Shown one piece after another: positions 1-7,009 of a stretch of DNA of 13,683 nt (the first letter of the stretch is position 1; each line of letters opens with the position of its first letter). The DNA is from Firmicutes bacterium UBA5766 (GTDB lineage: Bacteria > Bacillota > Desulfotomaculia > Desulfotomaculales > Nap2-2B). Location: positions 1 through 13,683 of the forward strand of contig DIEU01000057.1 in assembly GCA_002418775.1 (NCBI GenBank), in the 5' to 3' direction. A program made the translations under genes and the position numbers. The notes below the pieces were generated by a model. It did no database searches, had not been told where the DNA came from, and saw only the letters and a program-made list of their open reading frames with translations.

Positions 1-97
1 TGATTATTGTTCATTGTAGTGATAAGTAATATATCTTTGTGCTTTTAGTTAAAACAAGAAATATTAGTTGGGGGGCTTGACAAGGCCCTTCCATATC

Positions 98-334
98 AGG
101 GGACGTTTTTGTTGTGTCGTTCTTACAGATGTCAGGGGAACGGGATTGGCGACATCATTTACTATATACGAACATCAAAAACATGCTATAAGGAAGCATG
201 GAAACAATTTTTTTGCTTCCTTATTTTGATTCAAGGAACGATTATAAGGAAGCAAAAAAACGTCCCTTTGTGTCCTCCTGTCCTCTCGCGTTTTAAAGGG
301 CCTAATGACACAACAAAAACGTCCCCTTGTGTCC
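98..334. repeat. REP/MITE-like palindromic repeat element
   Basis: Positions 98-118 and 307-327 are perfect reverse complements over 21 bases; the core reads GACACAACAAAAACGTCCCC at 307-326. The two arms are 188 bases apart. A further direct copy of the right arm lies at 256-275 and matches 315-334 at 19 of 20 bases. The ACGTCCCC-TTGTGTCC core resembles, from memory, repetitive extragenic palindromes that single-strand (Y1, TnpA_REP) transposases mobilise in Firmicutes and other bacteria. No transposase is in the window, so this would be a non-autonomous element or a cluster of REP units. Seen: the inverted and direct repeats. Inferred: the mobile origin. Confidence 0.6.
188..224. repeat. 11-bp perfect inverted repeat (hairpin)
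   Basis: ATAAGGAAGCA at 188-198 is answered by its exact reverse complement TGCTTCCTTAT at 214-224, with a 15-base AT-rich loop. A third copy, in the first orientation, lies at 244-254. An alternative 6-bp stem (182-187 with 195-200) competes with it. It sits inside the REP-like element. It could fold as a hairpin in single-stranded DNA or RNA, but lacks the GC-rich stem and T-run of a classic terminator. Confidence 0.55.
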
Positions 335-349
335 ACCAATAAGAGATGG

Positions 350-379
350 TTGTTGCCGGGATACCGTTTATGCTATACT
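350..379 (+). promoter_or_regulatory. Candidate sigma-A promoter, extended -10
   Basis: TTGTTG at 350-355 is followed after 18 bases by TATACT at 374-379, with TG at 371-372 placed as in an extended -10 (TGnTATACT). Transcription would begin near 386, leaving a leader of about 32 bases that contains the ribosome binding site AGGGG (405-409) of the radical SAM gene. The match to consensus is good at -10 and moderate at -35. It could drive the whole downstream gene string. Confidence 0.45.
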
Positions 380-417
380 AAATTGGGATATTATCAATAA
401 AAATAGGGGCGATAAAA

Positions 418-1668
418 GTGTATAGAGATGGAAAAATAGGCTCTTTTTATAAGATGGATTTGGATAGGGTCGGAAAAGGCTGGTTCGAAATCGGACCGAT
501 CAGGCCCCCCAGCGAGGGGAGAGACCATTCTCTTTTGCTCAGGGTGACCAGAAATTGCCCCTGGAACCTCTGCGAGTTCTGCCGCACTTATAAAAAGCAA
601 AAATACAGCGCACGCACCGTGGAAGAAGTCAAAACAGATATTGATACAGTCAAGGCGCTTGCTGAAGAAATAAAATCAGCCTCCTGGCAGATAGGTATGG
701 GCGGTAATGTAACTAGTGAAGTTATCACGGCAATGATAAAGAGCAACCCGGAATTGTATGGAATTGATGACGAGGAACTGGTTAACCAGAGACTCAACTG
801 CCTGTTCAGTGTCGCTAACTGGCTTTATTCCGGCGGAGCAACAGTTTTTCTTCAAGATGCTAACACGCCGCAGATGCGCACACCCGATCTGCTTGAAATA
901 CTTGTTTACCTCAAGGAAAAATTCCCGGGCATTGAAAGGATAACATCTTACGCAAGGTCAAAGACTATCGCCCGCAAGACGGATGAACAAATGAGGCAGC
1001 TGAAAGAAGCAGGGCTTGAGCGCCTCCACATCGGTATGGAATCCGGGCTGGACGAGGTACTTGAAGATGTAAAGAAAGGCGTCACGGCTGAGGAGCAGAT
1101 TATTGCAGGCCAAAAGACAAAAGCTGCGGGAATTACCTTAAGTGAATATATTATGCCGGGCCTTGGGGGAAGAAAATGGTCGGAGCGCCACGCTGTCGAA
1201 TCGGCAAGAGTATTAAATGAGATCAACGCTGATTTTATCAGGCTGAGGAGCTTTACACCACGTCGAAACAGCCCCATGTATGACAAGGTTTTAGCCGGGC
1301 AGTTCTCAATCCTCAATGAGGATGAGGTTGTCGCTGAAATAGGCCTTTTTGTAGAGAATCTAAACTGCAGCTCGTACCTGATCAGCGACCAGATGGTCAA
1401 CCTGCTCTGGGAAATCGAAGGCCAGCTTCCCCAGGATAAAGAGGCCATACTGAAGAAGATTAATAATCACCTTCAGAAGCCGGAACATGAACGCCTGAAA
1501 GTATGGCTGGACAGACGCCTGTCCGCTTACATGAGCATCAGCGGCTTCTTGAATCACAGCATTTCGGCAAAGGTAGACGAGGCCCGGCGCTTAATTGATC
1601 AAAAGGCTCCTGAAGCCAGGCAAAAGGTTCAGGAAGTCCTGGATTATATCAAACCTCTATTTATTTAA
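418..1668 (+). CDS. Radical SAM protein of unknown function
   Basis: A 416-residue radical SAM enzyme, predicted to cleave S-adenosylmethionine with a 4Fe-4S cluster; substrate and pathway are unknown. The cluster-binding cysteines are visible as C47, C52 and C55 in RNCPWNLCEFC. The spacing is CX4CX2C, one residue longer than the textbook CX3CX2C. A HIGMESG segment near residue 204 fits the SAM-binding barrel, and the last ~110 residues look helical, without a B12-binding domain or extra cysteine-rich cluster. The start is GTG at 418, preceded by AGGGG at 405-409; the next in-frame Met (residue 13) has no ribosome binding site. It is the first gene after the candidate promoter and lies 89 bases ahead of dapF, so a shared transcript is possible, but nothing links it functionally to lysine synthesis. 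The superfamily call is firm and the role open. Confidence 0.85.
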   Translation: MYRDGKIGSFYKMDLDRVGKGWFEIGPIRPPSEGRDHSLLLRVTRNCPWNLCEFCRTYKKQKYSARTVEEVKTDIDTVKALAEEIKSASWQIGMGGNVTSEVITAMIKSNPELYGIDDEELVNQRLNCLFSVANWLYSGGATVFLQDANTPQMRTPDLLEILVYLKEKFPGIERITSYARSKTIARKTDEQMRQLKEAGLERLHIGMESGLDEVLEDVKKGVTAEEQIIAGQKTKAAGITLSEYIMPGLGGRKWSERHAVESARVLNEINADFIRLRSFTPRRNSPMYDKVLAGQFSILNEDEVVAEIGLFVENLNCSSYLISDQMVNLLWEIEGQLPQDKEAILKKINNHLQKPEHERLKVWLDRRLSAYMSISGFLNHSISAKVDEARRLIDQKAPEARQKVQEVLDYIKPLFI

Positions 1669-1757
1669 GAATACAATATTTTTTTAGACTTTTGCAGGAG
1701 ATATTAAAAAACCGGGAGAATTAAAGCTAATTATTTTACAAAAAGAAGAGGCAGACT

Positions 1758-2597
1758 ATGCAGTTTAGAAAGGTCCACGGACTGGGCAACGATTTTGTGA
1801 TGATCGACTTGTTGAAAAGCAAAGATTATCCGAGTGCAGATTTGAGCGGCCTGGCCAGAAAAGCATGTCACCGCCAGTTGGGTATCGGCGCAGACGGTCT
1901 GGTTTTAATTTTACCCGACGAACAGGCGGATACAAGAATGCGCATTTTTAATCCGGACGGCAGCGAACCTCAGATGTGCGGCAATGCCATACGCTGCGTT
2001 GCCAGGTACCTATTCGAGCAGGGAATTGTCCCACACAAACAAATCAGGATAAATACGCTTGCCGGCATTATCACGCCGGACATTATTCTTCAAGACGGAA
2101 AGTTCGTTGCCGTAAAAGTAGATATGGGAGAACCGCGTCTGGAAAGAAAAGAGATCCCGATGATCGGCCCGCCAGGACAGGTAGTAAACGAACCCCTGCC
2201 AGTAGGTGATCGCATTTGGCAAATTACTGCGGTTTCGATGGGAAACCCGCACTGTCTGATCTTTGTAGACAATCCGGAAACTATTCCTTTGGCGCAGTGG
2301 GGACCGCAAATCGAAAACCATCCCTCTTTCCCCGAACGGACCAATGTTGAATTTGTCCGGGTTCTCAGCCGCACTGAAATAAAAATGCGTGTCTGGGAGC
2401 GGGGGGCAGGGGCAACTTTGGCCTGCGGCACGGGATCATGCGCCACACTGGTGGGATGTGTTTTAAACGGCCTGACGGACAGAAAGGCTGCAGTCCATCT
2501 TGCCTTGGGTTCCCTGTTGATAGATTGGGCAGACAATAACCACATTTATATGACAGGCCCCGCCGAAGAAGTCTTTTGCGGCGAACTTCCTGTATAA
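1758..2597 (+). CDS. dapF: Diaminopimelate epimerase
   Basis: DapF interconverts LL- and meso-diaminopimelate, the last step before peptidoglycan cross-link use or decarboxylation to lysine; it is a cytosolic, cofactor-independent two-cysteine racemase. Both catalytic cysteines are visible: C74 in MCGNAIRC and C223 in ACGTGSC. The N-terminal KVHGLGNDFVMID, IGADGLV and GNPHC signatures are also present. The 279-residue length is normal for the family. The ATG has a purine-rich site (AGAGG, 1746-1750) in front. It is followed after 49 bases by dapL, whose product is DapF's substrate, so the pair encodes consecutive steps and is very probably co-transcribed. No anomalies were seen. Confidence 0.97.
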   Translation: MQFRKVHGLGNDFVMIDLLKSKDYPSADLSGLARKACHRQLGIGADGLVLILPDEQADTRMRIFNPDGSEPQMCGNAIRCVARYLFEQGIVPHKQIRINTLAGIITPDIILQDGKFVAVKVDMGEPRLERKEIPMIGPPGQVVNEPLPVGDRIWQITAVSMGNPHCLIFVDNPETIPLAQWGPQIENHPSFPERTNVEFVRVLSRTEIKMRVWERGAGATLACGTGSCATLVGCVLNGLTDRKAAVHLALGSLLIDWADNNHIYMTGPAEEVFCGELPV

Positions 2598-2646
2598 TAT
2601 ATATTTAATGTATATTTAACCAAGTTATTACCCGGGAGGTTTAATC

Positions 2647-3825
2647 ATGAACTTCATCGAAGCACAGCGGCTGCAAAAATTGCCCCCTTACCTTTTTGCC
2701 CGTATCGAGCAGTTAATTGATCACAAAAAAGCTCAGGGCGTGGATGTAATAAGCCTTGGCATAGGCGATCCAGACATGCCCACACCGGACCACATAATTG
2801 AGGAACTGATTAAGGAAGCGAGAAACCCTGTCAATCACCAGTATCCTTCTTCTGTCGGCATGCTTGAATTTAGACAGGCTGTAGCCGGATGGTACAAACG
2901 GCTGTTTAATGTCGAACTGGATCCGAAAAACGAAATAGTTAACCTGATCGGTTCGAAGGAAGGTATCGCCCATATCTGCTGGTGCTACCTAGATCCTGGC
3001 GATATATCACTGGTACCCGATCCCGGTTACCCGGTATACGGCATCGGCTCCATCCTGGCGGGCGCCCAGCCGCACTACATGCCGCTTTTGGAAAAAAATA
3101 AATTCCTGCCTGATTTCTCGGAAATCCCGACCGAAGTGGCCAAAAAGGCCAAGATGATGTTCCTTAATTACCCCAACAACCCCACCGGGGCGGTTGCGGA
3201 CGAAAATTTTTTCCGGGAGGCCATTGCTTTTTCCAACGAGTTCGGTGTTCTTATCTGCCATGACGCTCCTTATTCTGAAATAACCTATGACGGATACAGG
3301 CATCCCTCTTTCTTGCAGGTTAATGGTGGTAAAGAGGCCGGCATTGAATTTCACTCCATGTCCAAAACCTTTAATATGACCGGCTGGCGCATCGGATGGG
3401 CGGCTGGCAACCCCGATGCAATAAACGCTCTCGGGCGTTTTAAATCCAACATTGACTCCGGCCAGTTCCAGGCAATTCAGAAAGCTGCTGTCGCAGGGCT
3501 TAACGGAACTTATGACGAACTGGAAAAGGTAAATAAGATCTACAGCGAGCGAAGGGACATTGTTATTGACTGTCTTAACTCACTCGGGTGGCAACTTGAA
3601 AAACCAAGGGCAGCTTTTTACCTCTGGATCCCCGTCCCGTCAGGGCATACATCCGAGTCCTTTGCTGAACTCGTCCTTGAAAAAACGGGTGTCGTAATCA
3701 CTCCGGGCACCGGATACGGCGCCAATGGGGCTGGATATTGCCGAATCTCGATATCTGTTGACACCGGACGCTTGAAAGAAGCAATGGAAAGAATCAGACA
3801 AAATATCGGCAAGGTCAGCTTCTAA
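2647..3825 (+). CDS. dapL: LL-diaminopimelate aminotransferase
   Basis: A PLP-dependent class I/II (fold type I) aminotransferase that, if DapL, converts tetrahydrodipicolinate plus glutamate directly to LL-diaminopimelate, bypassing the succinylase, acetylase and dehydrogenase branches. The N-terminus (QRLQKLPPYLFARIEQ, then SLGIGDPDMPTP) is the DapL type. Active-site residues are visible: N178 in NNPTG, D206 and Y209 in DAPY, the PLP lysine K240 in SMSKTFNMTGWR, and the carboxylate-binding R366 in GYCRISIS. Length is 392 residues. A strong GGGAGG (2634-2639) precedes the ATG. Its place directly behind dapF, the next enzyme, supports the DapL call over other aminotransferases. Some close homologues are annotated generically as aspartate aminotransferase, so the substrate rests on sequence style plus context. 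Confidence 0.88.
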   Translation: MNFIEAQRLQKLPPYLFARIEQLIDHKKAQGVDVISLGIGDPDMPTPDHIIEELIKEARNPVNHQYPSSVGMLEFRQAVAGWYKRLFNVELDPKNEIVNLIGSKEGIAHICWCYLDPGDISLVPDPGYPVYGIGSILAGAQPHYMPLLEKNKFLPDFSEIPTEVAKKAKMMFLNYPNNPTGAVADENFFREAIAFSNEFGVLICHDAPYSEITYDGYRHPSFLQVNGGKEAGIEFHSMSKTFNMTGWRIGWAAGNPDAINALGRFKSNIDSGQFQAIQKAAVAGLNGTYDELEKVNKIYSERRDIVIDCLNSLGWQLEKPRAAFYLWIPVPSGHTSESFAELVLEKTGVVITPGTGYGANGAGYCRISISVDTGRLKEAMERIRQNIGKVSF

Positions 3826-3964
3826 TATAAGGATGAGCCTTCATGCCGCCAGCGTCGTTATCAGATGATGAAAAAAATAAAATGGATAGGGTTAAATAGC
3901 TTCTCTAATAAGTCAATTTTCATAATAAGTCAAGCCTGACCCCAATAATTTAGGAGGTTTAACA
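3826..3964. other. 139-bp spacer with repeat scars
   Basis: This is the longest gap between genes in the window. It holds a direct repeat, TAATAAGTCAA at 3906-3916 and 3923-3933, and the sequence GTCAAGCCTGACCCC at 3929-3943. From memory the latter resembles another short interspersed repeat of anaerobes that accompanies REP-type transposases. The ribosome binding site TAGGAGG (3951-3957) of the next gene follows directly. No convincing promoter or terminator stem was seen, and the very short frames starting at 3833 and 3843 look random. Confidence 0.5.
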
Positions 3965-5167
3965 ATGAAACTTTCAACGCGAGCATTGGAGCTTAGCCCA
4001 TCACCTACACTGGCCATCGACGCCCAGGCAAAAAAACTAATTGCATCCGGCGAGAGTGTTATAAATTTTGGCGCGGGTGAACCGGATTTTGATACTCCGG
4101 AGCATATTAAACTGGCTGCTATAGAAGCCATTCATAAAGGAATGACTAAATATACACCGGTATCGGGAACCCCGGCCTTAAAGCAGGCAATTGTTGAAAA
4201 GTTCAAAAGAGATAACGGTTTGGATTACCAGGCGGATCAAATTGTTGTTTCAGCCGGGGGCAAACACTGCCTGTATAACGCAATCCAGGTCCTCTGCGAA
4301 GCAGGCAGGGAGGTTATCGTCCCGGCGCCATACTGGGTCAGTTACTTTGAACAGATCAAGCTGGCTGGAGCCACACCCGTAATAGTAGAAACAAAAGCGG
4401 AAAACGGCTATAAATTGACTGTGGATGAATTGAAATCCGTACTCAGTGAACGGACTGTGATGCTTATTTTAAATTCCCCCTGCAACCCAACCGGTACGGT
4501 ATACAGCAGGAGCGAGCTGACTGCGCTGGGTGAATTTTTAATTGACAAGGACATAACAATCATTTCTGACGAAATCTATGAAAAGCTTGTATACAGCGGC
4601 AGCGAACACATCAGCATTGCTTCCCTCGACCCTGCCTTAAAGGATAAAACGGTTTTAATCAATGGTGTCTCGAAAGCATACTCGATGACCGGATGGCGTA
4701 TTGGTTATTCAGCCTCTTGTTTACCCGTTGCAAAGGCCATATCCGACCTGCAGAGCCATTCGACTTCGAATCCCACATCCATTGCCCAGGCGGCAAGTAT
4801 AAGCGCCTTAAGCGGAACTCAGGAACCATCGGAAAAAATGGTAATTGAATTTGAAAAAAGGAGGAATTATATGTATGAGAGGCTGATGGCAATAAAAGGC
4901 GTTGCCTGCCGCCTCTCTGAGGGCGCTTTCTACCTGTTTCCCTGTATTAAAAATTATTTTGGATGCTCCTACAAAGGAAGACTGTTAAACAGCTCAACTG
5001 ATTTGGCCGGCATCCTTTTAGAAGAGGGAAAGGTAGCCGTAGTTCCGGGAGTCGCCTTCGGTGACGACAGCTGCTTCCGGCTTTCTTACGCCACTTCTAT
5101 GGAAAATATTACAGAAGGACTTAACCGCATAGAAAATATTTTTAAAGATATTGATATTGGTATCTAA
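3965..5167 (+). CDS. Class I aminotransferase, AspB-like
   Basis: A 400-residue PLP-dependent aminotransferase of fold type I, most like the bacterial Igamma aspartate aminotransferases (aspartate plus 2-oxoglutarate to oxaloacetate plus glutamate). Visible motifs are FGAGEPDFDTP near residue 35, SAGGKHCLYNA near 96, N174 in CNPTG, D202 and Y205 in SDEIYEKL, the PLP lysine K237 in GVSKAYSMTGWRIGYS, and R372 in CFRLSYAT. The start is the ATG 7 bases after AGGAGG (3952-3957). It is a distant paralogue of the preceding dapL, separated by a repeat-bearing spacer, and only 24 bases precede yicC. The ILNSPCNPTG motif has Cys before Asn, a small departure from the common NSPxNPTG. Substrate could be aspartate, an aromatic amino acid or alanine; sequence alone does not decide, so no symbol is given. 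Confidence 0.85.
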   Translation: MKLSTRALELSPSPTLAIDAQAKKLIASGESVINFGAGEPDFDTPEHIKLAAIEAIHKGMTKYTPVSGTPALKQAIVEKFKRDNGLDYQADQIVVSAGGKHCLYNAIQVLCEAGREVIVPAPYWVSYFEQIKLAGATPVIVETKAENGYKLTVDELKSVLSERTVMLILNSPCNPTGTVYSRSELTALGEFLIDKDITIISDEIYEKLVYSGSEHISIASLDPALKDKTVLINGVSKAYSMTGWRIGYSASCLPVAKAISDLQSHSTSNPTSIAQAASISALSGTQEPSEKMVIEFEKRRNYMYERLMAIKGVACRLSEGAFYLFPCIKNYFGCSYKGRLLNSSTDLAGILLEEGKVAVVPGVAFGDDSCFRLSYATSMENITEGLNRIENIFKDIDIGI

Positions 5168-5191
5168 TAATAATGTAATGGAGGAAATTCC

Positions 5192-6070
5192 TTGCTCAGA
5201 AGCATGACCGGCTATGGCCGGGGAGAAGCGGCGGCATTAGGGAAAAAGCTGACCATCGAGTTAAAGGCGGTAAATCACCGTTTCAGTGAGGTGGTCGTAC
5301 GCCTGCCTAAAAGCATGAATCCGCTTGAGGACAGGGTCCGCCAGTATGTTCAGTCAAAAATTTCCCGGGGGCGCGTCGATTGCTATTTTACAGTAGAAGA
5401 ATCAGCCAGCAAAATAATAAAGGTGAAAGTTGACAAAAACCTTGCTGCATCGTATTATAAGGCAATAAAAGAAGTATTCAGCGAGTTAGATATTTCCGGG
5501 GAAGTCGGTCCTGAGCATATTTTATCCCTTCCCGGCCTGCTGACTTTGGAAGAGCCTGATGAGGATATTGAGAATTTTTGGCCTGTTGTCCACCAGGTAC
5601 TTGAAGAAGCAGTCAGGTCCTTATTGGAAATGCGCGACAAAGAGGGAAAAAGGCTTCAGGAAGACATCCGTTGCCGCACAGAAAGGATTAAGCATCTAAA
5701 TACCGAAATAGAAAAAAGGGCGCCGCTGGTTACACAGGAATACAGGGCGCGCCTTACTCAGCGTCTGCAGGAATTAATGCCTGAAAGCAGGGTTGACCCC
5801 GGAAGAATGGTTACCGAAATAGCTTTTTTTGCGGAGCGTTCCAATATCACCGAAGAGAATGTCCGCATTCAAAGCCACCTTTCACAATTGATCTCATCTT
5901 TGGATGCAGAAGAACCCATAGGGCGCAAGCTTGATTTTCTGATTCAGGAAATCAACCGTGAGATAAATACGATTGCTTCCAAAGCCAATGACTTAATGAT
6001 CAATCAAACTGCTGTCGAGGTTAAGAGCGAGCTTGAGAAAATTCGTGAGCAAGTTCAAAATGTGGAGTAG
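5192..6070 (+). CDS. yicC: YicC/YloC family endoribonuclease-like protein
   Basis: A 292-residue member of the YicC/YloC family, which has an N-terminal YicC domain (about 1-155) and a C-terminal DUF1732 domain (about 205-292). Family members have been reported to be endoribonucleases acting in RNA turnover. Family signatures are clear: RSMTGYGRGE at the N-terminus, FFAERSNITEE (212-222) and GRKLDFLIQEINREINT (244-260). The central part is charged and helical. The TTG at 5192 is chosen because it restores the family's usual M-I/L-R-S-M-T-G start and lies 7 bases after GGAGG (5180-5184); the ATG at 5204 would lose those residues. It opens the conserved yicC-remA-gmk-rpoZ-coaBC-priA-def-fmt string. 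Confidence 0.93.
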   Translation: MLRSMTGYGRGEAAALGKKLTIELKAVNHRFSEVVVRLPKSMNPLEDRVRQYVQSKISRGRVDCYFTVEESASKIIKVKVDKNLAASYYKAIKEVFSELDISGEVGPEHILSLPGLLTLEEPDEDIENFWPVVHQVLEEAVRSLLEMRDKEGKRLQEDIRCRTERIKHLNTEIEKRAPLVTQEYRARLTQRLQELMPESRVDPGRMVTEIAFFAERSNITEENVRIQSHLSQLISSLDAEEPIGRKLDFLIQEINREINTIASKANDLMINQTAVEVKSELEKIREQVQNVE

Positions 6071-6106
6071 CTAAGTATTTCGCATTTTAAGAATAGGGGA
6101 GGGAAC

Positions 6107-6385
6107 ATGGATATTAAATTAATCAACATAGGGTTTGGAAACATTGTTTCGGCCAACCGGATCATAGCAATCGTCGGGCCTGAATCCGCTCCTATTAAAA
6201 GGATTATCAACGAAGCCCGTGATCGCGGTATGCTGGTGGACGCTACTTACGGCCGCCGTACAAGGGCTGTGATCATAACAGACAGCGACCATGTAATTTT
6301 ATCAGCCGTCCAACCCGAGACCGTGGCAAACCGCCTTGGCAGCAAAGATGCACATCCTGCGCCAGCTGAAGAACAGGAAAAATAA
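6107..6385 (+). CDS. remA: RemA/DUF370 DNA-binding regulator
   Basis: A 92-residue protein of the RemA (DUF370) family. In Bacillus subtilis RemA is a ring-forming DNA-binding protein that activates biofilm matrix and osmoprotection genes. The sequence is strikingly conserved over its first 80 residues (INIGFGNIVSANR, ESAPIKR, ARDRGMLVDATYGRRTRAV). Basic residues at R18, R50 and R51 match those I recall as needed for DNA binding in B. subtilis. Only the last dozen residues (HPAPAEEQEK) diverge. The start has a strong AGGGGAGGG (6095-6103). It lies 36 bases after yicC and 11 before gmk, the usual Firmicutes position. What it regulates in this organism cannot be read from the window. Confidence 0.95.
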   Translation: MDIKLINIGFGNIVSANRIIAIVGPESAPIKRIINEARDRGMLVDATYGRRTRAVIITDSDHVILSAVQPETVANRLGSKDAHPAPAEEQEK

Positions 6386-6396
6386 ATTAGTTTGAT

Positions 6397-6978
6397 ATGA
6401 TAGGACAGGGTATTTTAACTGTACTGTCCGGGCCTTCCGGAGTAGGAAAAGGGACTGTGGCAAAGGCTCTGCAGGAAAAAACAAAAGACATGGTTTGCTC
6501 TATATCTGCTACTACCCGTCTTCCCAGAAAGGGTGAAGTGAACGGGAGTAGTTATTATTTTCTTTCAACAGATGAATTCCACAGAAAAGTAGACCGTCAG
6601 GAATTTCTGGAATGGGCTCAAATTTACGGCAATTTCTATGGCACACTTCGGTTGCCGGTAGAACGCGCCCTATCCGGCGGGAAAGATGTGCTTCTTGAAA
6701 TAGATGTCCAGGGAGGCTTACAGGTCAAGCAAAAATTTCCGGAGGCGGTTTTAATTTTTCTCCTTCCTCCAAATCAGGATGAACTTGAGTCCCGCTTAAC
6801 GAAAAGAGCAAGTGAATCTGAAGCGGATATAAGAAAGCGTTTGAACTGGGCGGAAGAAGAGTTTGAATATCTTATGCATTACGATTACGCGGTAGTTAAC
6901 GACTGGGTTGACGAAGTTGTTTCAAAAATCCAATCGATCATGGTGGCTGAAAAATGCCGTACCTGGCGGTTGAAATAA
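6397..6978 (+). CDS. gmk: Guanylate kinase
   Basis: Gmk phosphorylates GMP to GDP with ATP, a cytosolic step feeding GTP, dGTP and (p)ppGpp pools. The P-loop GPSGVGKGT is at residues 12-20. The GMP-binding region shows TTRLPRKGEVNG (39-50) followed by YYF, and LEIDVQGG is at 100-107; the lid segment is RLTKRASESEADIRKRL (133-149). Length 193 is slightly under the usual ~200. The ATG at 6397 is the only sensible start, since a stop at 6388 closes the frame upstream, yet no Shine-Dalgarno lies at proper distance; the nearest AGGA is 18 bases away. Translation may be coupled to remA, which ends 11 bases before. The lid has Ala (KRA) where many homologues have Gly (RGR/KRG). Confidence 0.96.
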   Translation: MIGQGILTVLSGPSGVGKGTVAKALQEKTKDMVCSISATTRLPRKGEVNGSSYYFLSTDEFHRKVDRQEFLEWAQIYGNFYGTLRLPVERALSGGKDVLLEIDVQGGLQVKQKFPEAVLIFLLPPNQDELESRLTKRASESEADIRKRLNWAEEEFEYLMHYDYAVVNDWVDEVVSKIQSIMVAEKCRTWRLK

Positions 6979-7009
6979 GAGCATAAAATATTTACCTGGG
7001 GGGAAAAGG

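Larger units (their letters stand above)
1..345. other. Gene-free left end carrying repeats
   Basis: No believable gene is seen on either strand. One 77-codon open frame (109-342) runs straight through the repeat arms and has low-complexity content, so I treat it as chance. What the stretch does hold is a family of short GC-rich repeats (98-118, 256-275, 307-334) and an AT-rich hairpin (188-224), described separately. The first 70 bases are AT-rich with nothing recognised. Confidence 0.7.

Noticed and set aside
188..224. Reading the 188-224 hairpin as an intrinsic terminator
   Set aside because: The stem is AT-rich and followed by TTTTGATTC, not a T-run; the repeat context explains it better.
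109..342. 77-codon open frame at the left end
   Set aside because: It is built largely from the repeat arms, has no ribosome binding site of note, and its translation looks like repeat-derived noise, not a protein family.
948..1448. 166-codon minus-strand frame inside the radical SAM gene, and similar antisense frames in priA, dapF and tldD
   Set aside because: They are shadows of the strongly supported + strand genes, with no family motifs and no ribosome binding sites.
1669..1757. Possible terminator or promoter between the radical SAM gene and dapF
   Set aside because: There are T-runs and A-runs but no stable GC stem, and no pair of promoter boxes with acceptable spacing.
2593..2598. 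Perfect TATAAT over the dapF stop
   Set aside because: No -35-like box lies at 16-18 bases upstream and the surrounding sequence is simply AT-rich; dapL is more likely read from the upstream transcript.
3833..3899. Tiny open frames (11 and 17 codons) between dapL and the next aminotransferase
   Set aside because: They are too short, lack convincing ribosome binding sites, and no regulatory leader-peptide pattern such as runs of one amino acid codon is seen.
5151..5179. Promoter-like TTGATA-17-TGTAAT before yicC
   Set aside because: Boxes and spacing fit well, but the start of transcription would fall near 5186, downstream of the yicC ribosome binding site (5180-5184), so it could not serve the evident translation start.
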